DNA of 59,951 bases from an uncultured Collinsella sp. GTDB lineage: Bacteria > Actinomycetota > Coriobacteriia > Coriobacteriales > Coriobacteriaceae. Positions within the stretch are counted from its first letter, which is position 1. Every line of letters starts with the position of its first letter. The stretch lies in NCBI GenBank assembly GCA_902492755.1, contig CABUNB010000007.1, positions 1 through 59,951 on the forward strand, read 5' to 3'. Below, piece after piece: positions 32,458 through 40,762 of the stretch. The notes below the pieces were generated by a model. That model saw only the letters and a list, made by a program, of their open reading frames with translations. It did no database searches and was not told the origin of the DNA. The translations under genes were made by a program, and so were the position numbers.

Positions 32458-32841
32458 TTACAGCGTCATGACGTAGTAACCCGCATCCTTCACGGCCGCC
32501 ACGAGAGCACCGCGATCGATTGGCCGCTTGGAGCGCACGCGCGCCGTGTGGTCCGCATACGCCACCGTGGCCCAAATGCCATCCAGGGCATTAAGGGCAT
32601 TGGCCACGTTCTGAGCGCAGCCGTCGCAACTCATGCCGCCGATGAGCAGCTCATCGCTATAGGGATAGTGCGACGCATCGGTATCCGTCACAACAACCTT
32701 TTTGGCCTTCTTGCCGCTCGCGCCATCGCTGCAACAACTCTTCCCGTGTGTCGAAGCGGCAATGCGACGCAGTCCAAAAAACATGCCGACGGCAATGACG
32801 GCCAGCACGATGAGATTCGCAGGGTTGAGCAAGTCACTCAT
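32458..32841 (-). CDS. Membrane-anchored heavy-metal-associated (HMA) protein
   Basis: 127-aa protein with one N-terminal membrane helix (NLIVLAVIAVGMFFGL), a Cys/Lys-rich linker (SCCSDGASGKKAKK), then a ferredoxin-like HMA domain (~55-127) with the metal site GGMSCDGCAQNV. This resembles CopZ domains tethered to the membrane. The HMA domain binds Cu(I) or a similar soft metal. No P-type ATPase or CsoR gene is nearby. ATG 32841 has AAGGGG upstream. A CsoR-like palindrome lies 30 nt upstream, consistent with metal-responsive control. Confidence 0.82.
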   Translation of the reverse strand: MSDLLNPANLIVLAVIAVGMFFGLRRIAASTHGKSCCSDGASGKKAKKVVVTDTDASHYPYSDELLIGGMSCDGCAQNVANALNALDGIWATVAYADHTARVRSKRPIDRGALVAAVKDAGYYVMTL

Positions 32842-32870
32842 GCGTTCCCCTTTCAAGTAGACCTATCTAG

Positions 32871-32890
32871 ATACCCCCATGGGGTGTCCC
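32871..32890. promoter_or_regulatory. CsoR-like copper operator candidate
   Basis: ATACCCCCATGGGGTGTCCC is a C-run/G-run palindrome (TACCCC..GGGGT), the form of CsoR binding sites. It sits 30 nt before the HMA protein start. No CsoR gene is in the window. Confidence 0.5.
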
Positions 32891-33015
32891 CATCTTAACC
32901 CAAAATCATGTCCGTTCGATCAATTAGTTTCCCTCTTCAAACTTTTTTGTTGACCATGGCTTACTTTCGTGTATAAGTTTTCCTAGGCTAACAGTTTAGA
33001 TCCGTAAGGAGCGCC

Positions 33016-33720
33016 GTGACTCGAACCATAGACATCCCAACGTTTCAGGCGGCAGTCGTGCGCAACTGCTCTCCCACGCTCGCGGGCATCAAGCCGGCAT
33101 CGCTCTTTACCTATCCAGGCGCCTACGCCCACGGGGACGGCTCGACCGCGACCGAAACCATCGCAGAACGCCGAGCACGCCTGCTCAACGTTATCGCCCA
33201 GTGCAATCGCGAGCTTGACCCGCTCGGCATCCACCTGAGTGTTTTGGTCTGGCGGCCCTGCGGAGCACTCGTGTACGTGTACCGAGCCAAAAGCCTCACC
33301 ACCTATTTCGCAGACCCTCGCGCCCAAACGGCGCTCGCCTCGGAAGGCTACGACACGAGAGACCTTTCGACATGCCTTGTGCATTTGGCATCACGCATCA
33401 CGCTCGCGAGCAATAACGTCGCGGAATGCGCCTGCAGCCAGACTCAATGCGCACTGCCCCAGCAAGCTCGCTGCAGCAAAGACTGCGCCTGCGAGTTTCC
33501 GCACGAAATAGGTTACTTCCTGGGATACCCCTACGACGACGTGCGCGAGTTTATCGTCCAGCGCGGCGAGAACTACAAGGTCTTTGGGGCCTGGAAGGTC
33601 TACGCGAATGTCGAGCAGGCGCTTGTGACGTTTGATGCCTACCGTACCTGTACCCAATACTTCACTTTTATCTATCAACAGGGCTGCAGCCTGGCGCAAC
33701 TTGCCCAGGCAACCCGATAG
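33016..33720 (+). CDS. DUF3793 family protein
   Basis: 234-aa cytoplasmic protein matching DUF3793: CSPTLAGIKPASLFTYPG at the start, RLLNVIAQCNRELDPLGI and VLVWRPCGALVYVYR in the middle, and the signature FPHEIGYFLGYPYDDVREFI...NYKVFGAWKVYANVEQA at the end. A Cys-rich insert (ECACSQTQCAL, RCSKDCACE; ~137-159) stands before the signature. Its function is unknown, but members commonly neighbour flavodoxins or iron/heme genes, as here. GTG 33016 has AAGGAG 5 nt upstream. The flavodoxin follows after 45 nt. Confidence 0.85.
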   Translation: MTRTIDIPTFQAAVVRNCSPTLAGIKPASLFTYPGAYAHGDGSTATETIAERRARLLNVIAQCNRELDPLGIHLSVLVWRPCGALVYVYRAKSLTTYFADPRAQTALASEGYDTRDLSTCLVHLASRITLASNNVAECACSQTQCALPQQARCSKDCACEFPHEIGYFLGYPYDDVREFIVQRGENYKVFGAWKVYANVEQALVTFDAYRTCTQYFTFIYQQGCSLAQLAQATR

Positions 33721-33765
33721 AACGAACAAGCCGCGGCCAGCGCCGCACGACCGAAAGGACAAAAC

Positions 33766-34185
33766 ATGAGCAAGATCGCCGTCGTCTATTGGAGCGGCAC
33801 GGGCAATACCGAGGCCATGGCGGACCTCGTCGCCGAAGGCGCCACGTCCGCGGGTGCCGAGACTGAGGTCATCCCCTGCGCCGACTTCTCTGCCGACAGG
33901 GCCGCCGACTACGACGCCTTCGCCTTCGGCTGCCCCGCCATGGGCTCCGAGGAACTCGAGTACGATGAGTTCCAGCCGATGTGGGACGAGGTCAAGGAGA
34001 CTCTCGGCGACAAGAAGGTTGTCCTCTTTGGCTCCTATTCGTGGGCCGAGGGCGAGTGGATGGACAACTGGAAGGCCGACGCCGACGAGGCCGGCGTCAA
34101 CGTCGTGGACTCCACCATCTGCTACGACGCGCCCGACGACGCGGGCGAGACCGCTTGCAAGGCCCTCGGAGCCGAGCTCGCGTAA
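33766..34185 (+). CDS. Flavodoxin
   Basis: 139-aa short-chain flavodoxin carrying FMN for low-potential electron transfer. The FMN phosphate loop is VVYWSGTGNTEAMA (residues ~6-19). The isoalloxazine-contact loops are GCPAMGSEELEYDEF (~55-69) and FGSYSWAEGEWMDNW (~88-102). It is acidic, as usual. ATG 33766 has GAAAGGA upstream. Co-oriented with the DUF3793 gene and ended by a strong terminator. It probably substitutes for ferredoxin under iron limitation, an inference from the family. Confidence 0.93.
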   Translation: MSKIAVVYWSGTGNTEAMADLVAEGATSAGAETEVIPCADFSADRAADYDAFAFGCPAMGSEELEYDEFQPMWDEVKETLGDKKVVLFGSYSWAEGEWMDNWKADADEAGVNVVDSTICYDAPDDAGETACKALGAELA

Positions 34186-34237
34186 CGAACCCAGGGCCTC
34201 CAAAAGAGCCTGCATCAAAGCGCATCGCCATCCCTAC

Positions 34238-34280
34238 AAAAGAGCGGGGGCTGGATTCAAGTCCAGCCCCCGCTCTTTTA
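34238..34280. terminator. Bidirectional terminator, flavodoxin / ABC importer
   Basis: A perfect 18-bp stem (AAAAGAGCGGGGGCTGGA and its complement) with a 6-nt loop. It has TTTTAT on the plus side and TTTTGTAG on the minus side, and ends both converging units. Confidence 0.95.
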
Positions 34281-34302
34281 TAACGGCAGTTAGATCAACC
34301 GG

Positions 34303-35055
34303 CTACGAGATATTGCCCAAGAACGCCTTGGTGCGATCACTCTTGGGGTGGTCGAAGACCTCGCTCGGCGTACCCTCTTCCACGATAACGCCACCGTCCA
34401 TAAAGACGACGCGGTCGGCGACGTCGCGGGCAAAGCCCATCTCGTGCGTCACGACGATCATGGTCATGCCGTCGCGTGCCAGGTCGCGCATGACACCCAG
34501 AACGTCGCGAACCAGCTCGGGGTCGAGCGCCGACGTGGCCTCGTCAAAGAGCATGACGTGAGGGTTCATCGATAGGGCACGGGCGATGGCAACGCGCTGC
34601 TGCTGGCCGCCCGAGAGCTGGCTCGGCATAAAGTCGATACGCTCGGCAAGACCAACCTTGGTCAGCTCCTCGACGGCAATCTTCTCGGCTTCTTCTTTGC
34701 TGCGCTTGAGTACCTTTTGCTGGGCGAGCATGACGTTCTTTTTGACTGACAGGTGCGGGAACAAATTGAACTGCTGGAACACCATACCCAGATGCGTACG
34801 TACCTTGTTAAGGTCGACGCCCTTGGCGCACACGTCCACGCCCTCAACGACAATCGAGCCGCTCGTGGGATGCTCCAGACGATTGATGCAGCGAAGCATC
34901 GTCGACTTGCCCGAGCCCGAAGGACCAAGGACTACGACGACCTCGCCCTTGTGCACATCCAAATCGATATCGCGCAGGACCACGTTATCGCCAAAGGCCT
35001 TCTGGAGGTTCTTGATGCTGACGACGACCTCGTTCGAGTTATTGGTTTCGCTCAT
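34303..35055 (-). CDS. Polar amino-acid ABC importer, ATPase (GlnQ-type)
   Basis: 250-aa ATPase. Walker A GPSGSGKST near 44-52, Q-loop VFQQFNLFPHL near 90, signature LSGGQQQRVAIARAL near 143-157, Walker B VMLFDEATSALD near 163-174 and the H-loop VVTHEMGFARDVADRV match the PAAT family (GlnQ, ArtP). ATG 35055 has AGGAGG upstream. It is the last gene of an SBP-permease-ATPase unit, 12 nt after the permease. The most likely substrates are glutamine, glutamate, cystine or arginine. Confidence 0.93.
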   Translation of the reverse strand: MSETNNSNEVVVSIKNLQKAFGDNVVLRDIDLDVHKGEVVVVLGPSGSGKSTMLRCINRLEHPTSGSIVVEGVDVCAKGVDLNKVRTHLGMVFQQFNLFPHLSVKKNVMLAQQKVLKRSKEEAEKIAVEELTKVGLAERIDFMPSQLSGGQQQRVAIARALSMNPHVMLFDEATSALDPELVRDVLGVMRDLARDGMTMIVVTHEMGFARDVADRVVFMDGGVIVEEGTPSEVFDHPKSDRTKAFLGNIS

Positions 35056-35067
35056 GATAGGACCTCC

Positions 35068-36429
35068 TTACAGACCGGCGATGTGATCGGCGGGCGTCGC
35101 GACGACCTGTCCGGCGCTCTTGGCGGGATGCTTCTTCTTGGTTTCGGCCGTACCCAACAGCCTCGCCTCAAGACCGCTCACCAAGCGAGCAAGCGGCAGG
35201 GTGATGACCAGGTAGAACAGGGCGGCAACCACATACGGCGTGATGGACCCCGTCGTGGCCACGATGGTGCGGGCGTTCATGACGATCTCGACCACGCCCA
35301 CGGCCGCAAGCAGCGACGTATCCTTGTAAAGCAGGATGAACTCACTGGTCAGCGTAGGCAAAACATTGCGGAACGTCTGCGGAATCATAACGTAGAGCAG
35401 TGTCTGGAAGGCGTTCATGCCCAGCGAGCGCGCGGCCTCGTTCTGGCCCTTGGGAATCGACTGAATACCGGCGCGGAAGATCTCGCACAGGTAGGCGGAC
35501 GAGTTCATGGCCATGACGATGACGCCCAGCACATAGTCGTCCACCTTGACGCCGGCCAGCGGCAGGCCAAAAAACGCGATGTAGATCTGCAGGAACGCCG
35601 GCGTACCACGGATGATGTTCACATAGATGCCGGCAAGGCAACGCAGGATGCGCGACTTGGAGATGCGCATGAGCGACAAGGCAAAGCCAAAGGGAATTGC
35701 CAGCGGAAACGCCACGAGCACGATCGAGAGCGACATGAGGAAGCCTTTGAAGACGATCGGCAGGCTCTGGACCAAAATGACCGGGTTCAGGAACAGGCGA
35801 AGGAACATGTTGGAATTCCATGCCTTGACCCACGGCTGCCCCTTAAGGTCGGCCAGGAAGCTATCGAATGCCGTCACGCCCTTGATCTCCACCGACGGAA
35901 TCTTGGAGATCTTCTTGGTCGAACCATCGGCCAAGGTGCAGGTGCCGCTAAAGGCCTCGTCGCCACCCTCGACGGGGAAGGTCACGCCGTAGACCTCGAC
36001 GCGGAAATAGCCGCCGGCGGGCGCCGTCTCGCCAAAATCGATCTTGAGCGTCTGGCCGTCGACCTTGCACATAGGCTTCATGGGCGTACGGTCCATAAGG
36101 TCATCGCCCGAGAGCATCGTCAGACGCGTGTCGTCCGCACCAAAGGTCGTGCCATCGGCAAACGTCAGCGAAAGACCGCTCAGTTCCTCGTCGGCATCGG
36201 CCTGGACCTCCCAGGTGATACGAGTCTCGGTACCACCGACCACGTCGCTACCCGAACCGGTATTGGGTCGGGCGGTGATCTTTGCGGTCTCAAGCGCCTG
36301 AGCAGTCGAGGGCACGCAGGCCCCCGCACATACCAGGGCGAGCGCCACAGCCAGGGCACAGGCCAGCTTTTGGAGCATCGAGGGCAGCGGATAGCTCTGG
36401 CCCATAGCTCCTTGGTTCAATCGAGACAA
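35068..36429 (-). CDS. Amino-acid ABC permease with fused exported N-terminal domain
   Basis: 453-aa protein, about twice the usual GlnP length. Residues ~18-45 form a signal/anchor helix (LACALAVALALVCAGACVPS). Residues ~46-205 make a beta-rich extracytoplasmic domain. The canonical PAAT permease follows from about 225, with five helices, VNIIRGTPAFLQIYIAFFG and the EAA loop EAARSLGMNAFQTLLYVMIP. TTG 36429 has AGGAG with good spacing; ATG 36405 has AAGGAG only 2 nt away and is less likely. Between the SBP and ATPase genes of the same importer. The extra domain is not recognised; it might help capture substrate. Confidence 0.88.
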   Translation of the reverse strand: MSRLNQGAMGQSYPLPSMLQKLACALAVALALVCAGACVPSTAQALETAKITARPNTGSGSDVVGGTETRITWEVQADADEELSGLSLTFADGTTFGADDTRLTMLSGDDLMDRTPMKPMCKVDGQTLKIDFGETAPAGGYFRVEVYGVTFPVEGGDEAFSGTCTLADGSTKKISKIPSVEIKGVTAFDSFLADLKGQPWVKAWNSNMFLRLFLNPVILVQSLPIVFKGFLMSLSIVLVAFPLAIPFGFALSLMRISKSRILRCLAGIYVNIIRGTPAFLQIYIAFFGLPLAGVKVDDYVLGVIVMAMNSSAYLCEIFRAGIQSIPKGQNEAARSLGMNAFQTLLYVMIPQTFRNVLPTLTSEFILLYKDTSLLAAVGVVEIVMNARTIVATTGSITPYVVAALFYLVITLPLARLVSGLEARLLGTAETKKKHPAKSAGQVVATPADHIAGL

Positions 36430-36492
36430 GGTGGCTCCTAACGTTTAAGTTGCCGACATAACGGGGCGGTATCGTGCCCATTCAAGAACCGC

Positions 36493-36524
36493 AAAGGCCC
36501 TCTCCGCCAAGACGGAAAGGGCCC
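36493..36524 (-). terminator. Internal terminator between SBP and permease genes
   Basis: On the minus strand GGGCCCTTTCCG pairs with CGGAGAGGGCC around a 6-nt loop, followed by TTTGCGGTT. It probably ends most transcripts after the binding protein, so that it is made in excess over permease and ATPase. Confidence 0.7.
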
Positions 36525-36545
36525 GCGCGCAATCAAGTGACTATT

Positions 36546-37406
36546 TTACTTGATGTTGTACTTAGCCATGAGGGCGTCAACGGTACCGTCGTCGGTCAGG
36601 TCCTTGATGGCCTGGTTGATGTCGCCCTTGAGCTTGGTGTTGCCCTGGTTGATGGCGATAGCATACTCCTCACCGGTGCTGATCTGCTTAACCGTATGGC
36701 AGGTATTGAACTGCTCGGCGGTCAACTGGCTGGCAACGGAGCGATTGGTAACCACGGCGTCGCCCTTGTCGGACTGCAGGGCGCTGAAGCACTCGGTGGC
36801 GTCCTTATAGGGGACGATCTTGGCCTTGGGGAAATTCTCCTGGGCAAAGGCCTCGGCGGTCGAACCGGACTGGACGATGATCGTGGCATCAGCATTGTTG
36901 AGCTTCTCGCTGTAGTTATCGGCCGTAATGTCGGCGTTATCGACCTTGGTCACGATAGCCTGATCGTCCATGTAGTAAGAGTCGGAGAACGCGACTTCCT
37001 TCTCACGCTCGGGCGTGTCCGTGATAGCCGCGATGGCGACGTCATACTTGGCGCCCGAAGCAACGCCGGGGACGAGCGTGTCGAAGTCGTTGTTGACGTA
37101 CTCGACATCCAGACCCAGCTTGTCAGCGATAGCCTTGACAAGCTCAAGGTCAAAGCCCTGGTAGTCGCCGTTATCATCCTTATACTCAAACGGCGCGTAC
37201 TCGGCAGAGGTGCCGACGGTCAGCGTGCCGTCCTTGACGAGCGCATATTTCTTGGAGCCGTCGACCTTCTCGACCTTCGCGTTGTCAGAGCTGCTGGAAC
37301 CGGCATCGGAACCAGAGGTGGCGTTGGACGAGCCGCAGCCCGTCAGTGCGAGGGCGAGCACCATGGCGCCCGTGGCGGCAAATGCGCCAAGCTTCTTGAG
37401 CTTCAT
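36546..37406 (-). CDS. Amino-acid ABC importer substrate-binding lipoprotein
   Basis: 286-aa family 3 solute-binding protein. The lipobox ALALTGCGSS gives a lipidated Cys near residue 22 after a short signal peptide, then a Ser-rich linker. The mature domain has LTVGTSAEYAPFEY, DFDTLVPGVASGAKYDVAIAA and the hinge ...DKGDAVVTNRSVASQL, typical of GlnH/HisJ-like two-lobe proteins. It ends on ...DGTVDALMAKYNIK. ATG 37406 has AAGGAG 7 nt upstream. First gene of the importer; ligand is probably a polar or charged amino acid. Confidence 0.93.
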   Translation of the reverse strand: MKLKKLGAFAATGAMVLALALTGCGSSNATSGSDAGSSSSDNAKVEKVDGSKKYALVKDGTLTVGTSAEYAPFEYKDDNGDYQGFDLELVKAIADKLGLDVEYVNNDFDTLVPGVASGAKYDVAIAAITDTPEREKEVAFSDSYYMDDQAIVTKVDNADITADNYSEKLNNADATIIVQSGSTAEAFAQENFPKAKIVPYKDATECFSALQSDKGDAVVTNRSVASQLTAEQFNTCHTVKQISTGEEYAIAINQGNTKLKGDINQAIKDLTDDGTVDALMAKYNIK

Positions 37407-37553
37407 AATCAGTCTCCTTCCGGTGACCTCGTTTGATTCAGAGGTCTGCAAAAACTGTTGGCTATTATGCACCCGTAAGTGCGAATCTGCAATTAGAAAA
37501 CTGATTGAAACAAACGCACAACGTGCATGGAACACTCCACTTTGTGACAGTCG

Positions 37554-38420
37554 TTACTGCTGTAACGATCTTAATAGCGTAATTTCCATCGCATAACCTG
37601 CAAGTTCGTTAGGCGTCTCCAAAATAAATGGAAGTGCACGCAAGCGGCTATTCGATACAATATTCTGCATAACCTGCATACCGCCGCCAAACTCCTCGCT
37701 GCCAAGGTATCCCTTACCGATGCACTCGTGACGATCTTTATGGGCGCCACAGGGGTTCTTCGAATCGTTGATGTGTACGGCATGCAAGCGGTCGATACCC
37801 ACCACGCGATCGAACTCGTCGAGTACGCCGTCCAGATCATGGATGATGTCATAGCCGGCATCACTCACATGGCAGGTGTCCAGACACACGCCTAGCTTGT
37901 CCGATAGCTCTGGACGCCTGGCAGCAGCACCCTCGATAATGCGCGCCAGCTCTTCAAAGCTACGGCCCACCTCGGTACCCTTTCCTGCCATGGTCTCGAG
38001 CAGCACCGTCGTCTGCTGCCCCTCAAACATCACCTGGCACAAGGTGTCGACGATCATCTGAATGCCAGCATCAGTCCCCTGCCCCACATGCGCGCCGGGG
38101 TGGAAGTTGTAATAGTTGCCGGGCAGTGCTTCCAGACGCTGCAAGTCCTCGGCCATTGCCTCCAAGGCAAACTCGCGCGCCCGCTCTTTGGCAGAACAAG
38201 GGTTGTAGGTATAGGGGGCATGCGCCACGAGTGGGCCAAAATCATTTTGCGCCATAAGGTCACGCAGGGCCGCCACATCATCCATGTCAAGGTCTTTCGC
38301 CTTGCCGCCGCGCGGATTGCGCGTAAAGAATGCAAAGGTGTTGGCGCCGATGGATAGTGCCGTCTCCCCCATCGCCCGATAGCCCTTCGTCGTCGAAAGG
38401 TGGCACCCAATCGTCAGCAT
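37554..38420 (-). CDS. nfo: Deoxyribonuclease IV (AP endonuclease)
   Basis: 288-aa TIM-barrel, Zn-dependent AP endonuclease for base-excision repair. The start LTIGCHLSTTKGY, GANTFAFFTRNPRGG, NYYNFHPGAHVGQG (metal His), TTVLLETMAGKGTEVG (Glu), CLDTCHVSDAGYDI, HAVHINDSKNPCGAHKDRHECIGKGYLG and ILETPNE cover all the EndoIV signatures and most of the nine metal ligands. ATG 38420 has a GGGGGAG site. It lies 150 nt upstream of, and co-oriented with, the amino-acid importer genes, probably as a separate unit. Confidence 0.95.
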   Translation of the reverse strand: MLTIGCHLSTTKGYRAMGETALSIGANTFAFFTRNPRGGKAKDLDMDDVAALRDLMAQNDFGPLVAHAPYTYNPCSAKERAREFALEAMAEDLQRLEALPGNYYNFHPGAHVGQGTDAGIQMIVDTLCQVMFEGQQTTVLLETMAGKGTEVGRSFEELARIIEGAAARRPELSDKLGVCLDTCHVSDAGYDIIHDLDGVLDEFDRVVGIDRLHAVHINDSKNPCGAHKDRHECIGKGYLGSEEFGGGMQVMQNIVSNSRLRALPFILETPNELAGYAMEITLLRSLQQ

Positions 38421-38440
38421 CTCCAGCTCCCCCTCATCAG

Positions 38441-38503
38441 TTGCGGTGAAATAGCTCCTGTTTAAGCCCTATTCTGCCGCAAACAGGAACTATTCCACCG
38501 CAA
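38441..38503. repeat. Long inverted repeat upstream of nfo
   Basis: TTGCGGTGAAATAGCTCCTG-TTT and AAACAGGAACTATTCCACCG-CAA pair over 23 bp with two differences around a 17-nt loop. It lies between two co-oriented genes and begins about 20 nt before the nfo start. It could be a REP-type element, a terminator-like structure for the upstream gene, or an mRNA-stabilising hairpin. Confidence 0.55.
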
Positions 38504-38515
38504 GTTATAAAAGAG

Positions 38516-39706
38516 TCACGAGGAGCGCGTTTTGCCGAAGGCCTTAAGCACCGCCGTCACGGGTCCAGGCTGAAAACGGCGGCGTACGTCGTCCAAGCGC
38601 CCGGGAATATCGATGTGCTGTGGGCAGTGCCGCGCGCATTTGCCGCATTTGACGCAATTGCTCACCAACTTGGGCTCGCTTGTGCGCACCGCGCTCGCCG
38701 TAAAGTACTGCGATAGACCCGTAAACCAGCTGTGCGCATAACTTGCGTTGTAGGCGGCGAAACACCCAGGGATATTGATGCCTTTAGGACACGGCATGCA
38801 ATAGCCACATCCCGTGCAGGGCACGCGATTCGATTTTTCAAACTCTGCCAGCACGCGTGCGATGACATCGAGCTGAGCAGCCGTCATCGAATCCGGCAGG
38901 GCCCGATCGGCCAACGCCGCGTTCTCATCCACCTGCGCGGTATCGGTCATACCCGAAAGCAGCATCGTCACCTGAGGATGATTCCACACCCACGAAAGCC
39001 CCCAAGCAGCCGGCGTCTTCAGGTACGGATCGCATACGCCATCGAGCACGGCGCGGGCCCGCGGAGGCAGCTTGCCCGCCAGGCGTCCACCCAAAAGCGG
39101 TTCCATCACAAACACCGCGAGCCCGCGCTCGGCGGCTGCCATGAGCCCCGCCGTTCCCGCTTGGTAGCGCTCTCCAGCGTAGTTGTACTGGATCTGGCAA
39201 AAGTCCCAGTCATACGCGTCAAGCATCGTGAAGAAGTCCGCCGCACTGCCGTGGTACGAAAAACCTATCTGCCGAATGCGCCCCGCCGCCTTTTGACGCG
39301 CGATCCAGTCCTCGATGCCCAACGCTGCCACGCGCTCCCACTGCGCGGGCGAGGTGATGTTGTGCATGAGGTAGTAGTCGATATGGTCAGTCCGCAAACG
39401 GTACAGCTGCTCGTCAAAAAAGCGGTCGAAATCCTCCGCACATTTGCACGAAGCGTGCGGCAACTTGGTCGCAAGAAAAATCTGGTCGCGCAGACCCAGG
39501 CGCTCAAGTGAAGCCCCCACACAAGCCTCGTTACCGGGGTAGAGATAGGCCGTGTCCAGATAGGTTATCCCTTGCCCCACCGCACGGGAAATGATGGCAT
39601 CGGCCGTCTTCGCATCGGGGTGTCCCGGCGCACCGGGAAACCTCATGCAACCCAGCCCCAGCGCCGAGATACGGTTTCCGCTTTTGGGGTCGACGCGATA
39701 TTGCAC
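38516..39706 (-). CDS. Aldo/keto reductase with C-terminal 2[4Fe-4S] ferredoxin tail
   Basis: 396-aa fusion. Residues 1-~285 form an AKR barrel (GLGCMRFPG, the catalytic Tyr in LDTAYLYPGNE, Lys in ATKLPH, YLMHNI). The C-terminal ~110 residues hold two 4Fe-4S motifs, CTGCGYCMPCPKGINIPGCF and CVKCGKCARHCPQHIDIPGR. This architecture is common in anaerobes and implies electron transfer between an iron-sulfur partner and an NADPH-dependent carbonyl reduction. Starts at GTG 39706 with AGGAGGGG upstream. Substrate unknown. Confidence 0.92.
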   Translation of the reverse strand: MQYRVDPKSGNRISALGLGCMRFPGAPGHPDAKTADAIISRAVGQGITYLDTAYLYPGNEACVGASLERLGLRDQIFLATKLPHASCKCAEDFDRFFDEQLYRLRTDHIDYYLMHNITSPAQWERVAALGIEDWIARQKAAGRIRQIGFSYHGSAADFFTMLDAYDWDFCQIQYNYAGERYQAGTAGLMAAAERGLAVFVMEPLLGGRLAGKLPPRARAVLDGVCDPYLKTPAAWGLSWVWNHPQVTMLLSGMTDTAQVDENAALADRALPDSMTAAQLDVIARVLAEFEKSNRVPCTGCGYCMPCPKGINIPGCFAAYNASYAHSWFTGLSQYFTASAVRTSEPKLVSNCVKCGKCARHCPQHIDIPGRLDDVRRRFQPGPVTAVLKAFGKTRSS

Positions 39707-39868
39707 TGCCCCTCCTCTCCCCTCGAAGCCCTAATGAGGCGAAACACAACGGCCACATCATCGAAACACATTGGAATCACAATCGAGAACGTATCGTAAC
39801 GTAGCAGAAATCGAGCTGTCACGACACCGCTCTAACATCAGCAAAAAGCCCGATGAAAGGAGTCACCC

Positions 39869-40639
39869 ATGCCCGCACTCAATCTTTGGAACCTCGCATC
39901 CCAGCTCAAAAGCACCGATTATCGCTGGGTCGACCTCACCCACACGCTCTCGTGCGACACCCCGCACTGGTTTGGCTTTAAGCCATTTGAGTCCACCAAG
40001 CTCTTCGACTACCTGCCCGGCACGCCCGAGGATATGCTCGCGCCCATGCGTTGCTTCCAGTATTCGGTCGCCTCGCAGTACGGCACCCACGTCGATGCAC
40101 CGCGCCACTTCCATGTTGACGGCCGTTCCCTTGGCGAGATCGAACCCATCGAATTTATGCACCCGCTCTGCGTAATCGACAAGCACGAGGAGTGCGCCGC
40201 CAACCCCGACTTTATCCTGACCGTCGATGACCTCAAAGCTTGGGAGGACGAGCACGGTCGTATTCCCGAGGACGCTTTCGTCGCCTTCCGCTCCGACTGG
40301 TCCAAGCTCGCCGACCTGGAGAACAAAGACGAAGACGGCCAGCCCCACTACCCCGGCTGGGACCGCGACGCCATCAAATGGCTTGTAGAAGAGCGCAATA
40401 TCGGCGCCATCGGCCACGAACCGGCAGACACCGACCCCGCGACCGTGACCACACGCGAGAATGCCTACCCCTACCCCGGCGAACAATACATCCTCTCGGT
40501 CGACCGTTACCAGATCGAGGTCATGGACCATCTGGACGAGCTTCCCGCCACGGGCGCCGTCATTTTCTGCACCTTCCCCAAGGTCCGCGATGGCGTCGGA
40601 TATCCCGCACGCGTTTTCGCGGTCTGCCCCGCGGCATAA
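39869..40639 (+). CDS. Cyclase-family metal-dependent hydrolase
   Basis: 256-aa protein of the cyclase family (kynurenine formamidase-like). The metal motif is SQYGTHVDAPRHFHVDG (~69-85; HxDxPxHF with paired His). RWVDLTHTLSCDTPHWFGF opens the fold, and FRSDWSKL plus IGAIGHEPADTDP continue the active-site wall. Members hydrolyse amides such as N-formylkynurenine or ring lactams. ATG 39869 has GAAAGGAG upstream. Divergent from the AKR gene. Followed by a terminator before the PanE-like gene. Confidence 0.88.
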   Translation: MPALNLWNLASQLKSTDYRWVDLTHTLSCDTPHWFGFKPFESTKLFDYLPGTPEDMLAPMRCFQYSVASQYGTHVDAPRHFHVDGRSLGEIEPIEFMHPLCVIDKHEECAANPDFILTVDDLKAWEDEHGRIPEDAFVAFRSDWSKLADLENKDEDGQPHYPGWDRDAIKWLVEERNIGAIGHEPADTDPATVTTRENAYPYPGEQYILSVDRYQIEVMDHLDELPATGAVIFCTFPKVRDGVGYPARVFAVCPAA

Positions 40640-40718
40640 GCGCACAACGCAATAGTTTCTTTTTCATAACAGCAGCCCCGCGCGCTCACCAAACGCCCCA
40701 GCGACATACAATCCATCA

Positions 40719-40745
40719 GGCGCCCCTTACGCGGGCGCCTTTTAT
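40719..40745 (+). terminator. Rho-independent terminator after cyclase gene
   Basis: GGCGCCC and GGGCGCC enclose a short loop and are followed by TTTTAT. It lies directly before the ribosome binding site of the next gene. Confidence 0.75.
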
Positions 40746-40762
40746 ATGGGGAGATGATTCAT

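Noticed and set aside
36405..36429. ATG at 36405 as permease start
   Set aside because: The AAGGAG is only 2 nt from it. TTG 36429 has correctly spaced AGGAG, though the matter is not settled.
34753..36441. 562-aa plus-strand open frame opposite the ABC importer genes
   Set aside because: Antisense shadow. It spans two genes and their junction, with Arg/Gln/His-rich composition and no motif.
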